Shown: positions 48,379-60,068 of the stretch, piece by piece | How positions within the stretch are numbered: the stretch's first letter is position 1 | How the letters are laid out: every line of letters begins with the position of its first letter | NCBI GenBank assembly: GCA_033030425.1 | Contig: JAUFSD010000003.1 | Coordinates: 2,418,001-2,482,000 of the forward strand | DNA length: 64,000 nt | Direction of reading: 5' to 3' | Source of the DNA: Verpa conica | Taxonomy: Eukaryota > Ascomycota > Pezizomycetes > Pezizales > Morchellaceae | Notes under the pieces: model-generated | Told to the model about the DNA's origin: nothing | The model's input: only the letters and a program-made list of their open reading frames with translations | Database searches by the model: none | Position numbers and translations under genes: made by a program

Positions 48379-50206
48379 GGTGGGTTTGGTTTTTTTGTTT
48401 CAAATGACGATACCAGGGCTACTAGTGCTGAAAGACCCAACGTTGAAAGAAAAAAGACAGTGCTGTATATTTATTTTATACTTGTCTTTGGGATAGTATG
48501 GTATTGGTGATTTCTGAAGGGCCGAGTGATGCTTTGAGGAAATCGATGATAGTAGTGGATTGTTGATTGTGGTTATAGGGTTATGTTTGGGTATGTTTGA
48601 ACACTGATAATGCTGGAAGGGTCTAATAGACTTATATTTACAGGAGCGGGAAGCCCTCATGGGGAAGATTCCCCCGGCTTTATAGGATAGGAAAGAAACG
48701 GGCATCAGGGTGTGGAGGCGGAAGTGACAGGCGTAAAGTAGGCATAACTCCTGCCCCCTACCCCCACCTCGGTGGCTCTGTGGTTCCACTACGTAGCTGG
48801 TGGTATCAGAGCTTTGATGTGAGAGCAGCAGGTATCTAACCAGAGCTGATATCATCGACACGCAAATGCCAAGTCCTGGTCCATAACACTGGGACCCACA
48901 GGTGCTATGACCCCTTACTTACGCCCTGCGCTTGGCCTGGGCACATTCGGCCTTACATAACCTGCTTCTCCACAGAGTGTTGGGCCATACGTCTAGTAAC
49001 GTGTTATCAGAGTCCTGTCCTACGCCCTTTCGTTCTAACTTTTTTCTGCTGACCCATCTCGGTTCCCTTTTGTCTGCTGGGTGACGGCGGGGACACCCAA
49101 TCAGGGGCAGCAGACATAACCGTGTTGACAAGGGGTCGGATGTTGCCTCCCGATTGGCGCTGATGCCCAACAGGGGCGTTTTACGGAAAGTTACCGTAGA
49201 CAAAAAAAAAAACTTCGAGATACTTCACTTTGAGAAGCACACCATACAGAGCCTAGATGCACACACACCCACTGACGGCCCAGACACAGCAGGCACACGT
49301 ATTTACCATCGAGACGGGGGCTCCCGGTATGACTAGATTTGTGGTATTCGCGTCAGTAGTACGGGTCGTGAGAATCGAGATACTGCCCCGGATCAGGGGC
49401 AAAAGATATCGCCAACGGAATCTCGCCAAAGAAAAAAAAAAGGAAATACCATTTTCCAATTGTTACATTCTGTAACTTTCCACTTCAAAATAGCCCGGTA
49501 CACAAAAAAGTCTGTGCCCAGGAAGTTGAACGGCAGTATACACCTGAAGGAGGGTGGTGTATGTACTCACATGTAGGTACTTACCTATCAAGTCAAGACA
49601 GAAAGGTGTGTGTGTGGGCGTGTGGAATCTACCCCCCCATGCTGACACGGAAGCCTTATGCGGTGGATGGGATGTGAAAATAACCCCCTAACTCAAGTCA
49701 AGGTTTTGATATTGCTCGTTTTTTTGTTTGCACCCAGGCTGTTGTGAAACTCTAAATCTGCGGATCAAGAAGGCTGCACCAATGCCAACACTAAGTCACG
49801 CCCAACGGCGATAACAAAGACGCATAATCCTCCAATACATCTACTCAACCATGGATAATTGTGTAAACGGTATCCTGGCATTGGGGCAGTTTATTCTGTC
49901 TCGTGTCAGTCAGCCTAAGCCGTTAGGGATATTTGTTTCTTGCGCGAGAGAGTGAGCGACGTCAGGATGAGATCACCCTTAGCGTAGGAAAAAGCAAGCA
50001 AGGAAACAGTAGTACGCCATAATGATATGTGGCTTGCGCGCTGAGCCATATTAGATAAGAGAATCGGTTACGCTGCTTTGCAATCCTTGTGGGCAATCAA
50101 GCTAAACATAAACAGCCCTCGAAGCCTCGAGCCTCGCGATCATGCCAAGGCGGATCTGCCCCACCAGCCACGGGGCCCAAAAACCGCTCATCCATCTATA
50201 TCCGGA

Positions 50207-50300
50207 ACCAGAGCAATCTATGAAGAATTTAACTCCCAAGGCTTCCGTGAGACAGATAATTGAGCTTCCAGGGGTAAGCCGTAAAACTATTCATGGATGG
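50207..50300 (+). pseudogene. Broken Tc1/mariner-like transposase helix-turn-helix
   Basis: One frame reads TRAIYEEFNSQGF and the next frame continues SVRQIIELPGVSRKTIHGW. Together they follow the pattern of the N-terminal helix-turn-helix of Tc1/mariner or Fot/pogo transposases, with a frameshift between the two helices. No DDE catalytic part follows, so this is a dead fragment. The resemblance rests on motif recognition alone. Confidence 0.4.
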
Positions 50301-53300
50301 GCTGCACCTTGTTCCAGGTGTATCCTATGTCTCATGTGCGTGGCTATCTGTACAGGCTATTATATGCGTATGCTATGTTCTAGGCAACCTGCACTACACG
50401 TGAATAGACTACGCGTGCACGGAACGGAGCGGAGGAAACGGAGAGGGATAAAACGGGATCTAATGATTTCTAGACCACCATATGCCCGATGCTGCGTATC
50501 CGACGGTTACGGATCAACTATCCCGCTTGACGTTTTGATCACCGTGTGGCCGCGCGGTTCAACAGCTCCCAAACATCCTGGGAGTGCCAAACCAGGTGGC
50601 GAGCGAGATGCCGTTTGGCCGGCTTATTTTTGATGTTGCAGATCAATGATAAAGCTAATAGCTTATATCTACGCGCATCCTCTTGAGCATTTGATAAACC
50701 AATGTATGTACAGTATGTAACTTTTAGTAGAATTAGTAGAGATACCCGAGAACGACCAAGCACGTTACTACCTACGTTACCTAGTCAGGTTTACACTTGC
50801 AGGTCACTCGATCATCTCTCTTACAATATTTAGAATAGTTTGAGGGGGCAAAAGAACAGCTCATTCTACACGCGAACATTGACCTCTTTGAGGATAATAA
50901 CGCTATCCCAGCAGTCTAGTTTGAGGAGGAAAAGCAAAAGCAGAAAAACAAAAAATACAGAAACCCCTGCGCCTCCCCCATTCGCTAGATCTAATGGTAC
51001 CTGACTTCGCCACACAAGTATGTATCCGCACTGTGTCGAATTGGAAGGGGTTTTGGCCTCTCCCAAAAATTTTACAGCCGTTGCTCCAACGATCGGTACT
51101 GGCATCGATAAGATTTTAAAAATGTTTATTTTCTGCTGTTTTCTTTTGCCTTCTGTCTCTCAAGTCAGAGCATACAAGGCACGGGATAACCCCCCAATAG
51201 GGTATGCCCACTCGAGCTAGATCTGGTGCTGAAATCATACGAGATGGGACCACGTCGTCGATTCAGGAGATCAGGAAGGCTTGTTTTTTTCCTGCTGTCT
51301 GTGTTCGAGTTAGCAATATGACCAGATACTGACAACTCGAAGTCTCTAGAGCCTGTGATCACGGCTGACTTCTGTATGTGGTCTGGGAGGAGAGGGGATT
51401 CTCTACGATGGTGTGACTAGTTAGAGCAGGTGGATTTTGATCGAGGAGGCGGAAAAGATGAGACCTAACCAACTATATTTGATCGACACTCGCTTTCGTC
51501 TCCGAAGCCATGGTACCTAAGTACCGATATCAAGCCAATGCCGATGAATATAGTGTCTTACCCACAGTAGGAGCGAAGGAAAACAACGATAACAGCCATA
51601 GACAGCGCCAGTTAAAACCGCTTTAAACCGGTTTGCTGGTTGGTATGGGGAAATCATCTCTGATCCTTGCGAGGAATGGTGGGGAAAGGGGAAAAAAAAG
51701 TGAGCAGTTGCCGCGGTGACGGTGAAGGATTATACTCAAACATTACCCCCCTAGGCCTTTGCATGACGCTTGAGGCCGAGACTATTATCCACCGTACGTG
51801 TGTGTATGTATGTACACAAATACGGATCGGAGGCAGGTGCTGCGAGTGTGATACAGCAGGAAAACACTAGCTAAATAACTGACCAGGGCTGGTTCATGGA
51901 GGGGGATGACGAACCAATTGAAGAAATCCCTCGAGATGGGTTGTCCTCTAGGGTGGAAGGGTCTGTGGCCTGGTGAATCGAATGTAGCAGTTTATGATGC
52001 TCTGCGGACTTATATATCTGTATCTACGATGTACTTACTCTAGAAGAGATGCAGAACGCGGTACCTACGTCGACATCGTTGAAAAGTAGATGATGGGCCT
52101 CCTTATGTTTAATGTTTCAGACAAGGATATATCAAAGGCTAGGGTACATATGGGCAGGACACCGAGGCCGGCTGGCTGCCAGCAAAAAAAAATGTTGGAA
52201 GGTAGCGGGACTAGTAATACAAATCATCCCTGCATATGCGGGGAAATAACCGCGATTAACTGTACCACCATGCATTTGCCGGGATAGCTGATCCGTACTA
52301 CCTCAAAATATCCTGCCAAGATTCCACTTGAAAAAGTGAAGGTGAGGAGTGTATGGATTTGGGTGGTAGTTACCCCAGAAAACTGGTCTTGGCCCATACT
52401 CCTCCCCAAAAGTCGGCCTTCAGTCTTTGAGCCCTGTACAACAGCAGGAGAAAAATGTAGTTAGGGTTTCTTTAAACTTATTATATGTATGTGACTGATC
52501 ACAAAATGAGATGAATAAACGACCGTACCATAATTTGATTATTACAGATACTTTTGATACTCATGTACATATTGTACATGCCTCAGATTAAGTACAGACG
52601 CAAAACCGGCCAAGACTGGAATGGTAAATTAATAAAAGTAAGGTGGTTATATGTAACTGCAGTTATATTGTTTTCGATAAACTTGATATTAAGATGGTGA
52701 TCCCAATACGCCTTATTTCGCCGTATTCCGAAAGAAAGCCAAGTAACGGTTGTCTAATCTTTCTAAGAAAAGATCTTCAGGTTAGTCGGCACTCGCCTCA
52801 AAAATCGTTTCTTGTCATTTCTCAGCTTTCCTCAAACTCCGAGTGGTGCATACCCTAGAATACGAATATCTATGAGTATGAAACCCTTAAAAGCCTCTAC
52901 TGGTAAGTAATTTGAAGCCGATCAGACATAATCCTAATTCTAAGTTATAGCGATAGTTTCCTCCCCCACCGATCTAGACAATGTCGGCCATAGAACACGA
53001 ATTATGAACATTTCTTGCCCCCCGGATTTGATATCCAACCACTGGTACTTGCAAGCATATCTAAGAAATCATCTCCGAGCAATCTTTGCGGTTCCGTTTC
53101 ATGCTAAACTGATATGAGTTTAAAAGGCCACTTATCAGCCATACGAATCGAAAATTGATCTCGGCCTAATCACTTGATTCTGAAATATGACTCAACATAG
53201 TTGTACCCAAAGAGAGAGAGGGAGACATCCGATAAGTCCGGTCATGAACAGATGCGCCATCGTACTGAGGGAGATGCCGGTGGAATCTCAATGCAGAGCC

Positions 53301-53537
53301 CAAATCTCCTGGTGTTTCAAAACGGGCCCAGGTGCATGGGTGTGCATATTTATATGGGGCACGGACCCTCATCGAGTATCAAGGACTGAATAACACGTTT
53401 CTATTTTTTTTACACCTGCGGCGCTCGTGCAAGGCTGCTTCTCAACCATGGAGCCTAACGCTAGGCCGCTTTAAAGCCTGATAAAGCCTATAGGCACATG
53501 GCGGTATCGGAACGTGCTCTGGGTGATATTATAGTTT

Positions 53538-53572
53538 GGTGTTCCCTTAGTCCCCACTTAAGCGGGAACACC
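53538..53572. repeat. Hairpin ggtgttccc/gggaacacc
   Basis: Perfect 9-base arms (53538..53546 and 53564..53572) enclose a 17-base loop that itself contains TTA/TAA pairing. A second aacacc copy follows at once. Confidence 0.75.
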
Positions 53573-53890
53573 GAACACCGAGCTGATATGCCGTTTAATA
53601 CAATCGTAGATGTCCTATAATAGGTATATGTAAGTAAGTGCGGAATATGTTTTACCGTATAGTTGAAGGATATCGGGAATTCCTTACTCCATATACCGCT
53701 TAAACAATACCGGTAGGTTTTATCAATCTCGGCGAACATAGGCAATGCATTTCTTTGTTTTTCTTTGTCAGAGATCTCCATCGTATGAGTCAGTTTCATT
53801 CACATTTAATTTTCCGGGCTAGACAAATGTATGCTCTCCAATAGTAGCGTTGGCCTAGACTTTGTTTTTCGTGCACACCTGCTTCCTTTA

Positions 53891-54126
53891 GCGGTGCACT
53901 CGTCAAGCGTTTACGGAGTAGGGTGACTGGGAACGCCATGTCGCTCACTGAGATCCACAAAACCGCAGGGCGCAGGATAAAGAACTTAGTGATACGTGAA
54001 ACCGAGGATTAAAAAAAGACAATCCTTAGGTTGGCGCAAGTTCACAGGCTCACGAAGTAAGCTGGTAAGATAGGTATGCCACTCTCTCCCCATTGCCATA
54101 TTCCGGAAACGTTTGACGACTACGAG
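53891..54126 (+). repeat. Degenerate direct repeat, copy 1
   Basis: Similar along about 230 bases to 55616-55846, in the same orientation. Shared blocks include tgtcgctcactgagatccac, agcgtttacgga, and gacgactacga. Probably the remnant of a transposable element. Confidence 0.75.
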
Positions 54127-55366
54127 TACATCTTGTATACTCTATTGCATTTGAGTGAGATCCCAAGCGAACCAATTCGAGAACCGATCAGTATGATATT
54201 TAATGTACTAAAAGCGCCTAGACTTGCAGCTGGAACGTGAAACACTTGATATCAGATACATTTAGCCGTATTGTGTTTTGAGATAGTGTAACGAGCTCAT
54301 AATTAAAACTAGTGGTGTAAACGGGTGTTGTTGGACAGAGTAAGTGAGGAAAGAATCACTAGAGGAGGGTTAGGCCCAGCGGGTTTCATACCGCTCCCCG
54401 ACGGTCATGAGAGATAATCATGTGGAAGGCCAAACCCATATTTATTGGGGGCGATGAGTAGTGAGCTATCGCTCTGGGACTTCGCTCAGTCAAGATTATC
54501 GGATCGTCGCAAAAGAATCAACGGTCATAGGTGCGGTAGACAGGTCCGCGCTGTTATTTCATTTATGGTATCCCGGAGCTACCTAAATGTTTTGCTGTAA
54601 GGAAAAAAAACCACGTGTCTAGCGAAGGCAGTTGAAAAAGAACAATGTTACTAGCTTTGGTATATTTTTTGTGCTATTGTTGAGCCGAAACGCAGCATTG
54701 GATACCCGGTCCCCCGGGCTCGTTTGTTTCGTAATTGCTTGATTCCTGGTATCAATCGTGTGAGATATTACCAGAATACTCCCAATGATAGGCTAGCAAA
54801 GCCTGTAGACTAAGATTTTAGGTAGTGATTTTATGGGACTTTCCGGTAGCCTTGTGTAATATTTTATTATATAATGTTAATTTATATATACCTTGGCTAC
54901 TGTTTTTCAATATTAGTATGTTCTTAATACTCACATGCTAATGTGAGAAGTGAGAGAAAAAATCACTGGAAACTTTGCGGTGACTTCATAGAAAATATCC
55001 CACGATCGGGGGGCTTAAGCTAGTTGTATTTCTTTTTTCCTTGGTACCCTGGACATATCAATACAGCCACACTCTATTTCAACGTCTTTAAGCCATTTTT
55101 ATTTTCGGTAGTCAAAATGATTAGGGCTAGTGCTAGCACTCGTATTCGTGTCGATTTATTAGTATAGGGTTATTGAGATATCTGGAAATGATGAAAATAC
55201 TAGAAAAGGATGTTCGGTAGTGATTATTAGGGAACTTCTTAAATCGTGCCTATATGTAGTTTATGCGTAGACTTGTAGCGTCTTATTTCGCTATAGAACT
55301 CGAGAGTAGCGGGCCTACTCTGAGAGATCTATCCAAGCTTAAACCGAGTGATCGTCCTATATAGCG

Positions 55367-55384
55367 AACCCTAACCCTAACCCC
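55367..55384 (+). repeat. Interstitial telomere-like repeat
   Basis: aaccctaaccctaacccc matches two full and one partial CCCTAA units, the complement of the TTAGGG telomere repeat of filamentous fungi. It lies between the two copies of the degenerate direct repeat. Confidence 0.7.
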
Positions 55385-55615
55385 AATCACTGGGGTGCTT
55401 AGGAGTGATAATCTTTTCGCCCTCGGAGAATTTTCGACGGACCCGATATTACCGGCGACTAATGAGGTATTTCTTATTATAAATTCGATGATGGCCAAGG
55501 ACGTCGTCATCATCGCTACTCAAGGGCTATCACAAGCGTTGTGAGTTGAAGATCATTGGTGGGCAAGTAAGAAGCGAACTGTCAAAGTTGCAGATGCTTG
55601 GGTACCGGTATTTTT

Positions 55616-55846
55616 GCGGTATACTCGTAGTTGCCAAGCGTTTACGGAATAGGGTGATTGGGAGTGTAATGTCGCTCACTGAGATCCACCAGATAAACAG
55701 GGTATAGGTCAAAAGGGACTACAGTGATACGCTGAATATTGCTGAACCGACGATTAAGAAAAGATAGTCCTTATGTTTAACCAATTGCACAGGCCCCACA
55801 AGCTCAGAATGTGAGCTGGTAAGAGAGACATGACGACTACGAATAG
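55616..55846 (+). repeat. Degenerate direct repeat, copy 2
   Basis: Second copy of the repeat at 53891-54126. Many differences are C/T and G/A transitions (for example ggagtagggtgactggg versus ggaatagggtgattggg), with small insertions. Confidence 0.75.
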
Positions 55847-58800
55847 AGGATTAGCTCACAGCCTGTTATTGAGGCTTAACGGGGATTGACTGCGGTAACG
55901 TGACTAGTGATGACATTTACTCCGCCATATACGGTAGCTATGTACTCATGAGAGGTTGAGAAGATCTTATTATACTGGTGGCAAAAAGAAGTGCACAGCT
56001 GACGAATCCTCCAGCTTATTTCTGCGGCACAGCGTGTTTGAAGTGGTTCAGCGATCTGTTTTTTTCTTTCCTTTTCCCCCTTGAGTGTACGAACAATAGA
56101 AAGCCATTTAGCAGAGGAGTACATTATGTATTTACTCTAGATATCTCAATGTTGTTGAGTATTGATAGCCGTGAGAGGATAGATCTGCCAATTGCCATGA
56201 GTGCAATCCTAGGGTAGGGTAAGTGCTGCTCTTTTCTTTTTCTCATGATTTTAGGATCATGTCAATGATAGCTAGCCCAGTTTCTAGGTACCCCAGCGAT
56301 CATAAGTCCATGAGTAATTAGGGGGGAAGGTCACGCATAGTGTGTTTTTGTGACTGCGATGTGGACATCGATTATTGTGGAAGCTATGATAGTACTCTAC
56401 TAGTGCCACAAGCTTTGAGTAGCCCTAACAGCACTCAAGTGAAGAACCGAGTAATATTCACCATCGAAGTCCGCATAAATATAGGATGGATTCTAGAGGG
56501 ACTGGTTCCATGATGCGGGCCAATCAAAATATCAGGTTTGTAGTTCATCCCATCCCTTTCCCTTTGTCTTGTATGATGTAGCAATAGGGATGTTTGATTT
56601 CCATCAATCGTGATCGGGATTCGGCGGTAGATCGATTTTATCGAGCCGGAGAAAAAGTCACAAGCGACGGGACCCTTGACCTTGTCGATGTTGAGGCTTA
56701 GATGCAGGAAGTTACGTAGGAACGTCGACTTTCTAGACAGAAGAGCGACGAAAGCGTATAATGACACTGTTAAACCTCCGACGGATCCCGAGGGGGTTCT
56801 CTGGCTTTGCCGGCATCTCATGGTTTTTGATCTGTCTTTGTTATAATGAATAACTCCTCCGGGGGGAGAAAGCACTCTAAGAGGGAAACGGGAAGCTTCG
56901 GTAATACCCGCTTCCGTGCAGCCAACCCCGCATTTTCGGCAAGTTGGGACGCTCCGCAGCTTGGTGTGTGTACCAGGTGCCAACCTTTATCTGACTTGGG
57001 ATGTTTATTCAAACTTATTATAAGTCGCCTTACTTATTGCCACTCTACCTCTCGCTAATGGGTTAGGGTGTAAGTATCCTTCATTCTCTGTTCATTTCTT
57101 ACTTAATTTCTTTTTGGGTTTAAAAGGTGTTGAGTTTTTGGCTGCAGCGTCTTCTCGTCTAGAGTCCGCGGCATAAGGAATGGAAACGGTGGATACCTTA
57201 TTATCTTGCTTCCGGAATCTCTAAAGTCGATTATCGCCATACGGATTACGCACTGCAGGTCTTGCTCCGAGGCCCAAATTGTCGCAATAGTTGCTTCAAT
57301 CCACACGGACACCGGTCCTGGCACAGCATAGTACGATCAATAGCTAATATCCACCAAGCGGAATTAATTTTGCTCACTCGTTCACTCACGATACTCTACC
57401 TAATTAGCCAAGCTTTTTTTACCTCAATTAGTCACGGCCCTCGCACTAACCGTTTCCGGACCTTGTTCGCTTCTTTGCTTTTTCTAGGTGGTATTTTGTG
57501 GGGTTGTTGCGCATTCACACTGGCCACCTGACCAACATCCATGCCTGGAGGCCTGGTCCAACGGCGCACTCCACTTCTTTCGTGATAAAAGAGACGAGGG
57601 AGAAGAGGTAAACACCCTGCTAGAGACGAACCTACCGGTAGTAGAAATGCTTTTATTTGCTGGTCTGCAGCCGCCCCCGTTCCCTTCGCCTGGGATTCTT
57701 CTGGGGTTGGGAGAAGTGCGTAACCTCATATGGGAAAAGTAAATCCAAGCCTGCATGGTGTGGCTCCTGGGACTGAAGCTGTCATGGTACCTTTTCTCAC
57801 GCACTAACTACACATTTTTATGCGGGCTTGAGAGATGGGGAGAGCTTTGTAGGGGAAGGAGTAATGGATAAATCTGGGGAAAATAGCGGCAGCAAAGTGC
57901 CAGGTACCAGAAACAGTGCATCGTCATTCTCAAACAACCCATAGTGTAGTGTCATGAGTAGTAGAGAGATTGAGGATGAAGAATGCCAAAGTCAGACACT
58001 AGACGTAAAGCAAGTGCCATTCCGACCCATTGCGTCATGCCGACCACGGGCAGCTGCGTGAGAGGCATAAGGGCTCGATATTGTGATAACTAGAGTAAAC
58101 CGCTACCGGTAGATGCTGTACAAATTTCTTTTAGGAGGAGTGGGCTGTGTTGGACGTACACCGATTATGGAGATATTGCAAACTATACAGCTCGGGGAGC
58201 TTCTGCGGGAACACTCTAACACTGGCAGAAAGCTTGGGAGTTTTTAGGAGGAAGGGAGGGAAGGAAGAAGGAGCAGTGAAGGCAATGGTCAACAAGAAGA
58301 TCACTGCCTGGTCAGGGAGCTCACGATGGGGGAGAGCTGGCGGCCTGTCTCCCCACCACCAATGGTACCAACCCACCCCGCCACCTCCACACACCCTTGT
58401 TCACACTCGTCTTGATCGCCCACTACGGTCTCATTTCTTCAACTTCTTTGCTTCTGGGGTCTGTCACTACTGCTCAGGAGCTATTTCCCCTTCTCCTCCC
58501 CTCCCCATCCCACTCATCTCTCTCTACCCCTTCCCCGTGTTTCTCACCACCTATTCCCCTGCTACCTTCCCCGGTACATCATTACCATCATCACCGTTAT
58601 CACCATTAGCCTCATAATAGTCACCATCATCTTTGTCGTCGTTGTCATCTCATTGCCACTGCTGCTGCTGCTCCTGTCAGCTTCGTAACCATTGCCGTCT
58701 CAACCACCAGCGTTACTTATATCTGCCACATTTCTTCAAAACCGTCACTCCCGTAATCTCTCGGTTTACTACAATTATTGCCCCCTTCCAACGTACATTC

Positions 58801-59345
58801 AGGTTTTAAAGAAGAAAGAAATAATCACGTACTTTATCCTTTTGGTTGTCTATCATTTTTTCTTAATAGCAGCGTTGTTCCCGCTCGTTCCTTGTTCCCG
58901 CTCCAACCCCCTACAGTTGCTGGCGCTTGTATGATGGCTACCAACTAGCGAACCACCAAGCAGAGAAACATCTAAGAAGCCCCTCGCCCCCCTGGTTCGT
59001 CGTCTCCCTCTCTTATCCCAAAAGCCTTATAGATAGTAGGTAGGGCAGACACCAACGACTCTCCCTTTTTTCGTTGGATGCGGTCCTGATCTGACGTCCC
59101 AATCGCCGGTAGCCTTCACAGCTTGTGTAAATCTATCATTTTTCCTACATACTCTTAATATCACTATCCTTCCACTTCGCTTCTAAGACACGTTTATCAT
59201 TCGCGGTATCCCGGACAGGTGAGCCTCATCTAGGGCCCTCCTGCGACTTCCACTTCTTTTTTTGCTTTCTTGTTTTCCTTCAAAAGCAAAGGTTCTCGAC
59301 GTTCTCGAAGCTTGTGCTGATGCTGCCCACGATGACTTGACAGCT

Positions 59346-59357
59346 CCCCCCCCCCCC
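59346..59357. repeat. Poly-C tract (12 C)
   Basis: Twelve cytosines directly before a CATA-rich microsatellite. Confidence 0.95.
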
Positions 59358-59415
59358 TCACATACATACATACACCATACATCATACACCATACATCATA
59401 CATATATACATACAC
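59358..59415. repeat. CATACA-rich microsatellite
   Basis: Imperfect tandem of catacata, caccatacat and catcatacac units, about 650 bases upstream of the PSP1-domain start. Confidence 0.85.
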
Positions 59416-60068
59416 CTATAATTCATCTAGGCGCCTAAAATCGAGTCTCGGCCATCGTGTTTTTTTGGCGTTTTATTCGATTACCTGTTTCAACCTGGTA
59501 TGGGCATTGAGGCAACTAGGCGCGCCTTTTCATCCAGCGGTGTACCTCAGCTGACTCGGCTACCCCAGAAAGTTTATCTCGTTGAGTAGCCAAGAGCGAC
59601 AAAAGCGACAAGAGTGACCGCTTCTCACGGCAGCCTCCTACTTCGGCTTAAGGTATTTGCGTGTAGCTAGTTCGCTTATAGTCGTAGTGTTTCCCTTCTT
59701 GTCGTACCTCCTGTACTTCTGTGGCGATCTTCTCGAATTTGCCTCGTTTCACCACCAGCAGGGCCGCATGCAGAAAGTGAGTCTAAGCTATTCTTGCTTG
59801 TCTTAAACCCCTCCAGGACCCCCAGCTCACGCGTGTTTTGTCTACTGTTTTATAGAATCGTTCGCTTTTTCATTTAGAGGACCAGATTGGTTACAGCACG
59901 TCTTTCATTCATTCACTCCAAGAGTCCAACGAAGATCACATTACAGCCGGCATCTCCAACCCTGCCTCGAAGGATTCCTCCTTCAGCTGCTATTTTACGC
60001 ATAATCCCACTCCGTACTGCTCAAGCTCCAGAAACAGTGACTTTGACAACCAGCACACTCGCGACGAC

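Larger units (their letters stand above)
48379..59767. other. 11 kb gene-poor region with degenerate repeats
   Basis: Between divergent genes. No intact gene was recognised. It holds a broken transposase-like helix-turn-helix (about 50207-50300), a diverged direct repeat (53891-54126 and 55616-55846), a strong hairpin (53538-53572), and an interstitial telomere-like repeat (55367-55384). A 182-codon minus-strand frame at 56435..56983 has no recognisable motif and may be chance. From about 58.2 kb the sequence becomes CT-rich, with CAY trinucleotide repeats near 58580-58670 and the probable PSP1-gene promoter and leader. Confidence 0.55.

Noticed and set aside
56435..56983. 182-codon minus-strand frame
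   Set aside because: Longest unassigned frame in the gene desert, but no motif, no intron pattern and a competing plus-strand frame; not enough to call a gene.
58147..58617. 156-codon frame ending in Pro/Ser/Leu-rich sequence
   Set aside because: Lies in the CT-rich promoter/leader of the PSP1-domain gene and reflects base composition.
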